Shown here: positions 1 to 7,548 of the stretch, piece by piece | Numbering within the stretch: the stretch's first letter is position 1 | Layout: every line of letters starts with the position of its first letter | NCBI GenBank assembly: GCA_947483545.1 | Contig: CANKNP010000164.1 | Location: 1 to 11,144 of the forward strand | From: Deltaproteobacteria bacterium | Lineage (GTDB): Bacteria > Myxococcota > UBA796 > SXON01 | Length of the DNA stretch: 11,144 bases | Reading direction: 5' to 3' | The notes under the pieces: model-generated | What the model was told of the DNA's origin: nothing | Seen by the model: only the letters and a program-made list of their open reading frames with translations | The model's database searches: none | Made by a program: the position numbers and the translations under genes

Positions 1-1
1 A

Positions 2-178
2 TTCGGGGAGGGGGCTGGGGGCTACGGGGCGACGGGGGGCATCAACGCCACCCCGGAGGGGCGCGTTGAGATCCGCCGCCACCCCGCGATCCTCGCGGTC
101 CCGCCCGAACCGCAAAAACCCCACATTCTCCAACGTTTCGCGCGATCTGGACAGAATTTGTGGAGAAGCTGTGGATAA
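2..178 (+). CDS. Possible C-terminal end of an upstream gene (partial)
   Basis: A reading frame is open from the left edge and ends at the TAA at 176-178. Its first 35 or so codons are strongly G/C-ending, as in the real genes of this window, and read as a Gly-rich stretch followed by GRVEIRRHPAILAVPPEP. The last 20 codons lose this bias and run into the A+T-rich nrdJ regulatory block, so the true gene end could lie elsewhere, or the segment may be non-coding. No family is recognised. The stop codon lies inside the perfect DnaA box at 170-178. The call rests only on codon bias and the open frame. Confidence 0.25.
   Translation, partial: FGEGAGGYGATGGINATPEGRVEIRRHPAILAVPPEPQKPHILQRFARSGQNLWRSCG
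170..178 (-). promoter_or_regulatory. DnaA box, perfect consensus
   Basis: TGTGGATAA on the plus strand is the exact complement of the DnaA box TTATCCACA. A related but weaker copy, CATGGATAA, follows at 192-200. The shared core TGGATAACC recurs at 172-180 and 194-202, 22 bp apart, or about two helical turns. DnaA is known to act at the class I nrdAB promoter of E. coli, so a role in tying nrdJ expression to replication initiation is plausible here. That role is inferred. Confidence 0.55.
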
Positions 179-186
179 CCGGCATG

Positions 187-216
187 TTGTCCATGGATAA
201 CCTATGGACACATTAT
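187..216 (+). promoter_or_regulatory. Candidate sigma-70-type promoter of nrdJ
   Basis: TTGTCC (187-192, four of six matches to TTGACA) and CATTAT (211-216, four of six to TATAAT) are separated by 18 bp in the only A+T-rich stretch before nrdJ. The -10 hexamer lies inside the first NrdR box, which would let NrdR block RNA polymerase. The start site has not been mapped, and the leader to the ATG at 413 would be about 190 nt. The leader (256-412) contains a 14-bp palindrome at 331-344 but no recognisable cobalamin riboswitch motif. Confidence 0.4.
188..210. promoter_or_regulatory. Operator-like inverted repeat TGTCCAT-N9-ATGGACA
   Basis: Two perfect 7-bp arms (188-194 and 204-210) surround a 9-bp spacer that contains part of the second DnaA-like sequence. 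The repeat sits across the proposed -35 region and adjoins the NrdR boxes. It could bind a dimeric regulator, or be incidental. No regulator is recognised from the motif. Confidence 0.3.
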
Positions 217-223
217 GTAGTGT
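208..223. promoter_or_regulatory. NrdR box 1
   Basis: ACACATTATGTAGTGT matches the published NrdR operator consensus ACACWATATATWGTGT at 14 of 16 positions, with intact ACAC and GTGT arms. NrdR is the ATP/dATP-sensing repressor of bacterial ribonucleotide reductase genes and usually binds two such boxes. This one overlaps the candidate -10 hexamer. Confidence 0.75.
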
Positions 224-239
224 TCGCGATGGGTACTGA

Positions 240-255
240 ACACAACATGTTGGGG
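240..255. promoter_or_regulatory. NrdR box 2
   Basis: ACACAACATGTTGGGG matches the NrdR consensus at 12 of 16 positions. The left arm is intact and the right arm degenerate, and the centre CAACATGTTG is a perfect palindrome. It starts exactly 32 bp after box 1, about three helical turns, which is the spacing known for functional NrdR tandem sites. The spacing makes this weaker box credible. Confidence 0.65.
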
Positions 256-403
256 CTCAGCCCTTGAATTCCGAGCCCGCCTCCCATAGACTGATCTCTC
301 CCCGGCCACGTCGTCGATGCCCCCTGCCCCGTCGATCGATCGACAGGGCTCGCAGGCCGATGGCACCAGGATCCCTCTCCCCCTTTCGCCCGCTTGTCCC
401 CTC

Positions 404-407
404 GGAG
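404..407 (+). promoter_or_regulatory. Ribosome binding site deciding the nrdJ start
   Basis: GGAG ends 5 nt before the ATG at 413. The alternative in-frame ATG at 317 has no such site and would add about 32 low-complexity Pro/Arg residues not typical of NrdJ. The same CTCGGAG plus C-run arrangement precedes the fbaB start at 9946. Confidence 0.6.
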
Positions 408-412
408 TCCCC

Positions 413-3400
413 ATGCAGATCGCCCGCCGCTTCACCGCCGAGACCCAGAACCCCTACGCCGGCATGGAATTCATCGGCCGGCACTCCGAGATCCGCAACC
501 CGGATGGCAGCCTCGTCTTCGAGGCCGACGATGTGAAGGTCCCCGCCTCCTGGTCCCAGGTCGCCGTCGACATCCTCGCGCAGAAGTACTTCCGCAAGGC
601 GGGCATTCCCGCGGCGACGAAGCCGGTCGAGGAGAAGGGCATGCCCGCGTGGCTCTCTCGCCGTGTCGCCGATGATGACGCCCTCGCGGGCGTGAGCGAA
701 GACCGGCGGCTCGGGCCGGAGCGCGACAGCCGCCAGGTCTTCGACCGCCTCGCCGGCTGCTGGACCTACTGGGGCTGGAAGGACGGCATCTTCTCGACGG
801 AGGAGGACGCGAAGGCGTTCTACGACGAGCTCCGGTTCATGCTCGCCACGCAGATGTGCGCGCCGAACTCCCCACAATGGTTCAACACCGGGCTGCACTG
901 GGCCTACGGAGTCGATGGCCCCGCGCAGGGCCACTACTACTTCGACGAACGCACCGGAAAGGTGAAGGCCAGCACCAGCTCCTATGAGCGCCCGCAGCCC
1001 CACGCCTGCTTCATCCAGTCGGTGTCGGACGATCTGGTGAACGATGGCGGGATCATGGACCTGTGGACGCGGGAGGCCCGGCTGTTCAAGTATGGCTCCG
1101 GCACGGGAACGAACTTCTCGAAGATCCGCGGCGAAGGGGAGAAGCTCTCGGGCGGCGGCCGCAGCTCGGGGTTGATGAGCTTCCTGAAGATCGGCGACCG
1201 GGCGGCGGGCGCGATCAAGTCGGGCGGCACCACCCGCCGGGCGGCCAAGATGGTCTGCCTCGACCTCGATCATCCCGATGTGGAGCGGTTCATCGACTGG
1301 AAGGTGCACGAGGAGCAGAAGGTCGCGGCGCTGGTCACCGGGTCCCGGCTCAACCAGGCGCACCTCAACAACATCCTCGCGGCCTGCAAGGAGACCGAGG
1401 ATCTGCAAGGCGCCCGGCGTTTCGACCCCCGCAAGAACGCCGCCCTCCGCAAGGCGATGCGTGAGGCCCGCGCCGTGGGGGTGAACGACAACTATGTCGT
1501 GCGCACGCTGCAATTTGCGAAGCAGGGCTACACCGGGATCGACTTTCCTGCCTACGACACCGACTGGGATGGCGAGGGCTACGCGACCGTGTCGGGCCAG
1601 AACTCGAACAACTCGGTCCGGGTGCCGAACAGCTTCATGGACGCCATGTTGCGCGACGAGGAGTGGCACCTCCGCACGCGGAACAACGGCAAGATCGTGA
1701 AGTCCATGCAGGCGAAAGAGCTCTGGGACGAGATCGCCATGGCGGCCTGGGCTTGCGCCGATCCCGGGCTCCAGTTCGACTCGACCATCAACGAGTGGCA
1801 CACCTGCCCCGAGGATGGTCGGATCAACGCTTCGAATCCCTGCTCAGAGTACATGTTCCTGGACGATACAGCGTGCAATCTCGCCTCGTTGAACCTGATG
1901 AAGTTCTACGATGTGAAGACCGGCGCGTTCGACATCGCCGGCTACCGGCACGCGATCCACTTGTGGACCATCGTGCTCGAGATCTCGGTCGGCATGGCGC
2001 AATACCCGAGCCCCCAGATCGCGAAGCTCTCCTACGACTTCCGCACGTTGGGCCTCGGGTATGCCAACCTTGGCGCGATGCTCATGGTCATGGGCGTGCC
2101 CTACGACTCGGCTGAAGCCCGCGCCATCTGCGGGGCGCTCTCTGCGGTGCTCACGGGCGACAGCTACAGCTCCAGCGCGCGGATCGCGAAGGAGCGCGGC
2201 CCCTTCCCCGGGTACAAGCGCAACCGCGAGCACATGCTCCGCGTCATGCGCAACCACCGTCGGGCCGCCTACAACGCGCCGGCCACCGACTACGAGGGGC
2301 TCACGATCCGCCCCGTGGGCCTCTCCGCGGAGAAGTGCCCCGCCGATCTGCTCGCCGCCGCGCGCAACGCCTGGGACACGGCGGTCACCCTCGGCGAGGC
2401 CCATGGCTACCGCAACGCCCAGACCACGGTGATCGCGCCCACCGGCACCATCGGCCTCTTGATGGACTGCGACACCACCGGCGTAGAACCCGACTTTGCG
2501 CTCGTCAAGTTCAAGAAGCTCGCTGGCGGCGGCTACTTCAAAATCGCGAACGAGTCGGTCCAGCCTGCACTTTTGCGCCTCGGCTACGACACCGCGCAGG
2601 TCCAGGACATCCTGCACTACGCGCTCGGCCGCGGCACGCTCAAGGGCGCCCCGGGCATCAACCACGAGACGTTGCGCGCGAAGGGTTTCGACGACGGCAC
2701 GCTCGGCAAGGTCGAGAAGGCCCTCCCCAGCGCCTTCGACATCAAGTTCGTGTTCAACCGCCACAACCTCGGCGAGGCGTTCTGTCGGGATGTGCTCGGA
2801 CTGTCCGCAGCGAACCTGAATGATCCGAACGCCGATCTCTTGGAGAGCATCGGTTTCACCACCGGCCAGATCGAGGCCGCCAACGCCTTCGCCACCGGGA
2901 CCATGACCCTCGAAGGGGCGCCCGCGCTCAAGCCCGAGCACCAGTCGGTGTTCGACTGCGCCAATCGTTGCGGGCGCAAGGGCGTTCGATACATCAGCTA
3001 CGAAGCCCACATCCGCATGATGGCCGCCTGCCAGCCGTTCATCTCCGGCGCGATCTCGAAGACCATCAACATGCCCAATGACGCCACGATTGAAGACGTC
3101 AAGCAGGCCTACCTGATGTCCTGGCGCCTCGCGATCAAGGCGAACGCCATCTACCGGGATGGCTCGAAGCTCTCGCAGCCGCTGTCCTCGATGTTCGCCA
3201 GCGATCTCTTCGGCGCCGTCGATGAAGCCGAGCCGGTCGCCATGCCCGGCGAGCTCCCCAGCCAGGAGGCGTTCTTCCAGCAGGCGCCCGCCGAGCAGGC
3301 GATGCAGATGGCCGAGCGCGTCATCGTCCGCTACCTCGCCAAGCGCCGCCGGCTCCCAGACCGTCGCAAGGGCTACACCCAGAAGGCGACGGTCGGCGGC

Positions 3401-4048
3401 CACAAGGTGTTCTTGCGGACCGGCGAGTACGACGATGGTGCGCTCGGCGAGATCTTCATCGACATGCACAAGGAAGGCGCCGCCTTCCGCAGCTTGATGA
3501 ACAGCTTCGCGATCGCCATCAGCATCGGCCTGCAGCACGGCGTCCCGCTCGAGCGCTTCGTGGACCAGTTCCTCTTCAGCCGTTTTGAGCCCAACGGCAT
3601 GGTGAAGGGCAACGCCCGCATCAAGCTCTCCACCAGCGTGATCGACTACTTGTTCCGCGAGCTGGCCATCAACTACCTGGGAAGGAACGACCTCGCGCAC
3701 GTGGATCCCGAGTCGCTTCGTGGCGACACGCTGCACTCCGCGACCGAGCCGACCTGGACCGATGAGGAGGTCATGCCCGTCCGAAGCGTGATGATCAACG
3801 AGTCGGCGCTCAACGTGGACGAGGCCCCGAAGGTGAGCGCGGTCGTCGCGGCCCGTCAGGAGGCGCGTGCGGCCGAGCTGGGGGCCTCCGCGGGTCGCTC
3901 GTTCAGCCGGGCCGCCTCTGCGATCCGGGACGCCAAGGCCCAGGGCTACGAGGGCGACGCCTGCCCGGAGTGCAGCGCCATGACGATGGTGCGAAACGGG
4001 ACGTGCCTGAAGTGCATGACGTGTGGGGGGACCAGCGGGTGCTCGTGA
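413..4048 (+). CDS. nrdJ: Adenosylcobalamin-dependent (class II) ribonucleotide reductase
   Basis: NrdJ reduces ribonucleotides to deoxyribonucleotides for DNA synthesis in the cytoplasm, using coenzyme B12 to generate a thiyl radical, so it works with or without oxygen. The 1211-residue product has the length of the long NrdJ form. The NPCSE motif carries the radical cysteine C477 with N475 and E479. C199 (in PHACF) and C488 (in DTACNL) fit the redox-active pair, and the 11-residue gap from C477 to C488 equals that in the Thermotoga enzyme. PTGTIG (676-681) is the phosphate-binding loop. The C-terminus has CPEC (1184-1187), CLKC and CTCGG..GC, the usual cysteine-rich tail that relays electrons from thioredoxin. 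No N-terminal ATP-cone is evident. NrdR and DnaA boxes lie upstream, and the stop overlaps the next gene. No class I or III reductase genes occur in the window. Confidence 0.97.
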   Translation: MQIARRFTAETQNPYAGMEFIGRHSEIRNPDGSLVFEADDVKVPASWSQVAVDILAQKYFRKAGIPAATKPVEEKGMPAWLSRRVADDDALAGVSEDRRLGPERDSRQVFDRLAGCWTYWGWKDGIFSTEEDAKAFYDELRFMLATQMCAPNSPQWFNTGLHWAYGVDGPAQGHYYFDERTGKVKASTSSYERPQPHACFIQSVSDDLVNDGGIMDLWTREARLFKYGSGTGTNFSKIRGEGEKLSGGGRSSGLMSFLKIGDRAAGAIKSGGTTRRAAKMVCLDLDHPDVERFIDWKVHEEQKVAALVTGSRLNQAHLNNILAACKETEDLQGARRFDPRKNAALRKAMREARAVGVNDNYVVRTLQFAKQGYTGIDFPAYDTDWDGEGYATVSGQNSNNSVRVPNSFMDAMLRDEEWHLRTRNNGKIVKSMQAKELWDEIAMAAWACADPGLQFDSTINEWHTCPEDGRINASNPCSEYMFLDDTACNLASLNLMKFYDVKTGAFDIAGYRHAIHLWTIVLEISVGMAQYPSPQIAKLSYDFRTLGLGYANLGAMLMVMGVPYDSAEARAICGALSAVLTGDSYSSSARIAKERGPFPGYKRNREHMLRVMRNHRRAAYNAPATDYEGLTIRPVGLSAEKCPADLLAAARNAWDTAVTLGEAHGYRNAQTTVIAPTGTIGLLMDCDTTGVEPDFALVKFKKLAGGGYFKIANESVQPALLRLGYDTAQVQDILHYALGRGTLKGAPGINHETLRAKGFDDGTLGKVEKALPSAFDIKFVFNRHNLGEAFCRDVLGLSAANLNDPNADLLESIGFTTGQIEAANAFATGTMTLEGAPALKPEHQSVFDCANRCGRKGVRYISYEAHIRMMAACQPFISGAISKTINMPNDATIEDVKQAYLMSWRLAIKANAIYRDGSKLSQPLSSMFASDLFGAVDEAEPVAMPGELPSQEAFFQQAPAEQAMQMAERVIVRYLAKRRRLPDRRKGYTQKATVGGHKVFLRTGEYDDGALGEIFIDMHKEGAAFRSLMNSFAIAISIGLQHGVPLERFVDQFLFSRFEPNGMVKGNARIKLSTSVIDYLFRELAINYLGRNDLAHVDPESLRGDTLHSATEPTWTDEEVMPVRSVMINESALNVDEAPKVSAVVAARQEARAAELGASAGRSFSRAASAIRDAKAQGYEGDACPECSAMTMVRNGTCLKCMTCGGTSGCS

Positions 4049-4533
4049 CCCTGGCGCCGGACGAGGCGCTCTGGAGTGGCCTCGTCCGTGCGCTGGGCGC
4101 TTCGTTCGTACTGGATCTGAGCGGTGCGCCGCTCGACGGGGAGGCCGGACCCGCCCGGGCCGAGGCGCTCGCCGGCGTGACAGCGACCCTCGGTCGCACC
4201 CTGGGCATGCCCCTGGTGGCGATGGGGGAGACCCTCCGCTCAGGCGAACACGACGAGCCCATCCTGCCCGACGCTTACAGCTCCTACGGGGCGCCCGGCG
4301 GCGTGATCGAGCTCGCCCGAGCTGTCAACGCGCTCGCGGAACGAACCGGCGTGGAGGCGCGGGCGTGGGTGTTCACGTCCCGGGACGAGCGCCGCGGCCT
4401 CTGCGTAGCGACGCGCCCGGCGATGGCCGTTGTGCTGACGGCGGTCGACGCACGGTATGACAATGACGTCATCGAGCAGATCGCGCTCTACGAAGGGGGC
4501 GAGTCGCCGGTGCTTCGGGCGGGGTTTCGGTAG
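4045..4533 (+). CDS. Hypothetical protein coupled to nrdJ
   Basis: This 162-residue, soluble, mostly acidic protein belongs to no family I recognise. I chose the GTG at 4045 because it overlaps the nrdJ stop as GTGA, an arrangement also used at 8840. The GTG at 4039 is 7 nt after a G-run and is an alternative, adding two residues. The sequence has no signal peptide or membrane segment. It reads as an alpha/beta protein, with hydrophobic stretches such as SFVLDLSG near the start and [20 protein letters not shown] towards the end, and one cysteine in RRGLCVAT. Codon use is strongly G/C-ending, like nrdJ, so the gene is probably genuine. The overlap implies co-transcription with nrdJ and a possible link to nucleotide metabolism, which is inference. 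Confidence 0.75.
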   Translation: MTLAPDEALWSGLVRALGASFVLDLSGAPLDGEAGPARAEALAGVTATLGRTLGMPLVAMGETLRSGEHDEPILPDAYSSYGAPGGVIELARAVNALAERTGVEARAWVFTSRDERRGLCVATRPAMAVVLTAVDARYDNDVIEQIALYEGGESPVLRAGFR

Positions 4534-4555
4534 GGCGGGGCGCGAGGAGGGATCC

Positions 4556-4927
4556 TCACCGCCCCAGCCCCCGAGCCACGAAGGGATCGTAAAGCCCGTA
4601 TCCCTGCGGATAGACGGCGATCTTGGTGTAGGCGTAGTCCGAGTTGCCCGACGCCACCACCCCCATGCTCATTACGAACGCCTTTCCCCCGGATCCCTCG
4701 TCGAGCCGCGGGCAGGGAAAGAGGCACGAGGCGGTGTCCCCCACGACCGGGGACTCCGTCGGCCCGGAGCCTGAGTCGCCGGTGCAGGTCACCACCATCC
4801 CCACCGCAGCGCCGCCAACCCTGGCCGCAGGACGCCGCTGATCATCTGGCGGGCCTGAGCGGCGCCGCTGCGCAACCGATCTCGAAGAGCTTGCGCGCCC
4901 GCAGGCGCGCCGCCCGCGGATGCCCAC
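4556..4927 (-). pseudogene. Probable 5'-truncated trypsin-like (S1) serine protease remnant
   Basis: The frame runs from a GTG at 4927 to a TGA at 4558-4556. Only the last 80 codons, from an internal ATG at 4798, look like real protein by codon bias. They contain TCTGDSGSGP, which resembles the catalytic-serine motif CxGDSGGP, then MGVVASG and YTKIAVYPQG, which sit where trypsins have GIVSWG and YTKV. The His and Asp parts of the triad, and a signal peptide, are not found upstream. Between 4800 and 4930 the better-looking frame is a different one, which ends at 4789 with no recognisable content. That suggests a frameshift or a deletion. The gene is convergent with 4045-4533, with 22 bp between the stops. 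It could instead be a small Cys-containing secreted protein of unknown type. Confidence 0.4.
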
Positions 4928-4999
4928 GGCCGTCCCCCGGCGGCAGCGAACGACTCCCGGCGGGGGCGAGGCCGCCCTCTCCCCGCCGCACGACCCACG

Positions 5000-5593
5000 C
5001 TACCGCCGCCGATCCCCGCGATCCTCCGCCCGATCCCCGCGATCCTCCGCCCGATCCCCGCGATCCTCCCGGGCATCCGCGGCACCGGTATGGGTCTGCG
5101 CATCGCGGCGGTCCTCTGCCCGATCCGCGTGGTCCTCGGCGTGATCCGCCCGATCCTCAGCCCGGTCGGAGCGCTCACCGACCCGTGCGGCGACCGCCGA
5201 TCCGGCGGCGTACACATGCGCCGCGTGCGAGGGCGAATGCGTCGCCCAGTAGCCGGAGACCCAGCGGCCATGCGCATAGTAGCCCTCGACCCAGCCGTAG
5301 CCGGCACGCATCGCGGCACGCCAGGACCCGTCCACCCAGACCGCGCCGTTCCAGTACCCGTCCACCCAAGCGTAGCCGGGGCGGGTGTATGCAGGGATCC
5401 AACGACCGGGGATCCAGGCGCCATCGGGGCTGTACGTGCCTTCGATCCAGGTGTACCCGGCGCGCGGCGCGGGGCGGTAGTCCCGGGCCCAAGGGTTGAT
5501 CTCGACGTACACGCCGGGAATGCCGACCGACACCGTCACACCGGCGTCGGCATTGGGGGTCAGGAGCATGGCGAGCAGCAGGGTGGAGAACAT
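5000..5593 (-). CDS. Secreted YxWxxG-repeat protein with charged heptad tail
   Basis: This 197-residue protein starts at the ATG at 5593, which follows GAGG at a 5-nt spacing. Residues 1-17 (MFSTLLLAMLLTPNADA) look like a short signal peptide. Three repeats, GYTWIEGTY (46-54), GYAWVDGYW (73-81) and GYGWVEGYY (98-106), occur every 25-27 residues, alternating with AWIPGRW/VWVDGSW/RWVSGYW. This is the YxWxxG-repeat architecture common in proteobacterial envelope proteins of unknown function. From about 139 the sequence changes to charged heptads of the type DRAEDRG (143-163 and 173-197), predicted highly helical or disordered. The product is probably periplasmic or surface-located. The tail is encoded partly by a near-perfect 21-bp tandem repeat. 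It lies 77 bp downstream of the membrane protein's stop, on the same strand. Confidence 0.85.
   Translation of the reverse strand: MFSTLLLAMLLTPNADAGVTVSVGIPGVYVEINPWARDYRPAPRAGYTWIEGTYSPDGAWIPGRWIPAYTRPGYAWVDGYWNGAVWVDGSWRAAMRAGYGWVEGYYAHGRWVSGYWATHSPSHAAHVYAAGSAVAARVGERSDRAEDRADHAEDHADRAEDRRDAQTHTGAADAREDRGDRAEDRGDRAEDRGDRRR
5010..5072. repeat. 21-bp tandem repeat, three copies
   Basis: Units of CGATCCCCGCGATCCTCCGC plus C start at 5010, 5031 and 5052. The first two are identical and the third diverges at its end. On the minus strand each encodes one heptad of the type DRGDRAE at the C-terminus of the YxWxxG protein. The length is a multiple of three, so copy-number changes would keep the frame. 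More degenerate copies continue to about 5170. Confidence 0.85.
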
Positions 5594-5670
5594 GGCAACC
5601 TCGGTTGAGGAGCGGAGGATCCGCGCCTTCGAGCAGTTGTACGCGCGGGGGTTTGGGCGTATTCGGGGTG

Positions 5671-6864
5671 CTACCTTGGCGTCGCCCAGACCCGCCAGGT
5701 GTGGGCGCCCTCCGCGACAGCTGCGGCTGTGTGCGCCGCCGAGACCCGGACCACCCATCGATTCAGCGAGAAGGTGCCCCACGGTCGTGGGAGGACCTCC
5801 CCGATCCCCCCCTTCTCGACGCATTGGCGAAGGTGACCGAAGGCCCGGTGGGCCTCGAAGTCCGCAAGATGGTGCGAGCTCTGGGCGCTCTCGCAGCTCC
5901 AGAGCTCGCGGGACTCGGGGAGACTGCCAAGCCGGCAGGTCATCCCAGGCAGCGTAAACCACGAGGTCAGGTGGCGCGCCGCGTCGGCCCGGGCCAGGAG
6001 ATCCTCTGGGCTGCTCCCACGGACCGTGTTGATGACCTCGCATTGCTCTGCCGCCCGTGGATCCCAAAAGCGCGGCGGGAGCGCGATGTTCAGGCCGAGC
6101 CCCGCGTCCCAGAGCTCGCCGACGAACCGGGCAAGTTCGCCAACTGACGGGCGCCCCTCCGTGAGTGTCACCGCGAGCGGGAGATCGCCGGGGAAGAGGG
6201 CTGCGAGTCGACCCGCCGCTGGGTTGTCGTCCGGAAGGGTGATCGGACCTCCCGGGGCGGCGATAATCCAGCCATCGCCCGTCCGGGTGAGATCGGAGGT
6301 CGGGTACCCCAGTTCCGAGAGATGCGTCCTGACAACGGCGAGGGCGCCCGGCGTATTCGGCACCCAAGGCGGCAAGATGGCATACCCCACGACGTCCAGA
6401 AAGGGCGACCCCATCGCGGACGCGAACCGTGCGAGGTCGTGCAAGGAGGTGGACGGTGGGGCCGCGAAAGTAACGGATGGAATATGGTAGTTCGGCGGCT
6501 TCGGGGTGAAGCGCGCGCCTTGGTCAAACGCGACAGTGAGGCGTTGGCGCCCCTCTTCGCTGCCCAAGTCCTTGGTTGCGCCCACCAACTCCCCGCCAAA
6601 GAGCAGGCTGACTTCTCCGACCACGATGAGCCCCGGCTCGCGGTCGGGCGGGTCCGCCCAGGGGATCATTGGCAGGTCCGCTGCTGCGGACAGGAACCCC
6701 ACGTGGCGGGCGATCACGCGCTCCGCGCCCAAATCTCCGGGGATCCCAGAGCAGGGTGAGCGCGTCCGTGGAGAGCAGGAGCGCAATGCAGAGCCCGGCC
6801 GCGCAGCCCAGCCCCGCGGCGTCCCACACCTCGGTGTCGCCCTCGCCGTTCGGGTCCGAGGCAC
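5671..6864 (-). CDS. C-terminal soluble part of a frameshifted membrane protein
   Basis: The open frame starts at 6864, but protein-like sequence begins only near 6742. Everything before that is Arg/Ser/Pro-rich out-of-frame text. From PGDLGAERVIARHVGFLS onward about 355 residues run to the TAG at 5671. They include GLIVVGEVSLLFGGELVGA, a Pro-rich stretch, and LAVTLTEGRPSVGELARFVG followed by ELWDAGLGLNIALPPRF, which vaguely recalls ExbD/TolR periplasmic domains. The Cys- and Trp-containing end reads LRQCVEKGGIGEV and PWGTFSLNRWVVRVS. No named family is recognised. The segment continues the membrane domain encoded at 6739-7453. Together they would form one protein of about 590 residues with a soluble domain after the last membrane helix. 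Confidence 0.65.
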   Translation of the reverse strand: MPRTRTARATPRCGTPRGWAARPGSALRSCSPRTRSPCSGIPGDLGAERVIARHVGFLSAAADLPMIPWADPPDREPGLIVVGEVSLLFGGELVGATKDLGSEEGRQRLTVAFDQGARFTPKPPNYHIPSVTFAAPPSTSLHDLARFASAMGSPFLDVVGYAILPPWVPNTPGALAVVRTHLSELGYPTSDLTRTGDGWIIAAPGGPITLPDDNPAAGRLAALFPGDLPLAVTLTEGRPSVGELARFVGELWDAGLGLNIALPPRFWDPRAAEQCEVINTVRGSSPEDLLARADAARHLTSWFTLPGMTCRLGSLPESRELWSCESAQSSHHLADFEAHRAFGHLRQCVEKGGIGEVLPRPWGTFSLNRWVVRVSAAHTAAAVAEGAHTWRVWATPR

Positions 6865-7453
6865 CGGCGAACCCCAGCACGAGCAGGCAGGGGACCATCA
6901 TTGCGATCGCGACCCACGGTGCGACCGTGCCACTCAGGTGGACCGCCCACGCCGCCGCGCCCAGCCCCCCCAAGCCCGCCGCCTGGACCAGGAGCACTCG
7001 GCGAAGGTGGACGGGGCTGCGAGCGGCGAGCGAAGCGGCGAGCCCGGCGGCGGCGACAGCGCAGGCGAAGGGCGCCGTGATCAGCGTCAGGTTCAACAAA
7101 TCCCTTGCCTCGCGAGGCGGCGATGGCGCCAGAATCAAAGCGACAACAGCAAGGATCGGGAGAGTCGTTGCAGCGATCCCCAGCCACCGGCCCACCCTCC
7201 ACCCCAGCAGCGAGGCGAAAGCCCCCGGAATTGCCAGGAGTCCCACGAAGGCAAGCACCACCTGCGGGTCGTCCAGCGGCCGAAGCCAAACCTCGATCAC
7301 GTCGGTTTGACCACCGAGGAGCCACACCCACAGACCGCCGAGCGAAACCACCCACACGAGCAGTCCGAATGCGAGGGTCGCGCGGCGGCGCGGGGAGGTG
7401 GGGCTCAAGGTCAACCTGGATTCGACCACTATAAGGCGAGGGACCGTCGCCAT
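6524..7453 (-). CDS. N-terminal polytopic membrane part of the same frameshifted protein
   Basis: From the ATG at 7453 (or TTG at 7414 or 7408, the latter following AGG) the frame encodes about seven hydrophobic segments. They include LAFGLLVWVVSLGGLWVWLL, VVLAFVGLLAIPGAFASLLG, LGIAATTLPILAVVALIL, LVQAAGLGGLGAAAWAVHL, WVAIAMMVPCLLVLGFAG and AAGLGCAAGLCIALLL. After STDALTLLWDP the frame turns into an Arg/Gly/Pro-rich tail up to the stop at 6524, while the sensible continuation moves to the frame ending at 5671. The shift lies at the four-cytosine tract (plus strand 6739-6742). No transporter or enzyme family is recognised. The gene is divergent from the molybdenum hydroxylase operon at 7549. 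No clear ribosome binding site supports the ATG, so the exact start is uncertain. Confidence 0.65.
   Translation of the reverse strand: MATVPRLIVVESRLTLSPTSPRRRATLAFGLLVWVVSLGGLWVWLLGGQTDVIEVWLRPLDDPQVVLAFVGLLAIPGAFASLLGWRVGRWLGIAATTLPILAVVALILAPSPPREARDLLNLTLITAPFACAVAAAGLAASLAARSPVHLRRVLLVQAAGLGGLGAAAWAVHLSGTVAPWVAIAMMVPCLLVLGFAGASDPNGEGDTEVWDAAGLGCAAGLCIALLLSTDALTLLWDPRRFGRGARDRPPRGVPVRSSGPANDPLGGPARPRAGAHRGRRSQPALWRGVGGRNQGLGQRRGAPTPHCRV
6739..6742 (-). other. Frameshift site in the membrane protein gene (C4 tract)
   Basis: On the minus strand the junction reads CTC TGG GAT CCC CGG AGA in the upstream frame. Removing one C from the run gives CTC TGG GAT CCC GGA GAT TTG, that is LLWDPGDL, which runs straight into the downstream frame. 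A one-base insertion or a sequencing error is the simplest explanation. I see no strong slippery heptamer or downstream structure that would favour programmed shifting. Confidence 0.7.
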
Positions 7454-7548
7454 GGGCGGCGTGGGACCCGCGCCGAGCCGCTGCGCGCGGGCCGTGGGGG
7501 CGCCGCTGCACATCTGGGCGGTTCCCGGCTGCCGGAATAAACGCCCCG

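Noticed and set aside
317..412. Upstream ATG extension of nrdJ
   Set aside because: The added 32 residues are low-complexity, there is no ribosome binding site, and a good GGAG precedes the ATG at 413.
256..412. Cobalamin riboswitch controlling a B12-dependent enzyme
   Set aside because: I looked for a B12-box-like GCCACTG and the surrounding stems and saw none. The leader has only a simple palindrome.
257..1801. Long minus-strand open frame opposite nrdJ (also 1844-3736)
   Set aside because: These are antisense frames kept open by the high G+C third positions of nrdJ. Their translations have no family features and nrdJ is unambiguous.
4919..4933. GATGCCCACGGCCGT shared with 9846-9860
   Set aside because: A 15-bp match is expected about once by chance in a window this long and G+C-rich, and the flanks diverge.
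4789..4999. Possible small minus-strand protein ending in ALRWGWW
   Set aside because: It is a continuation of a frame that shadows the YxWxxG gene. It has no start with a ribosome binding site and no recognisable content.
5010..5072. CRISPR-like repetition
   Set aside because: The repeats are contiguous 21-mers with no spacers and lie inside a coding region as heptad codons.
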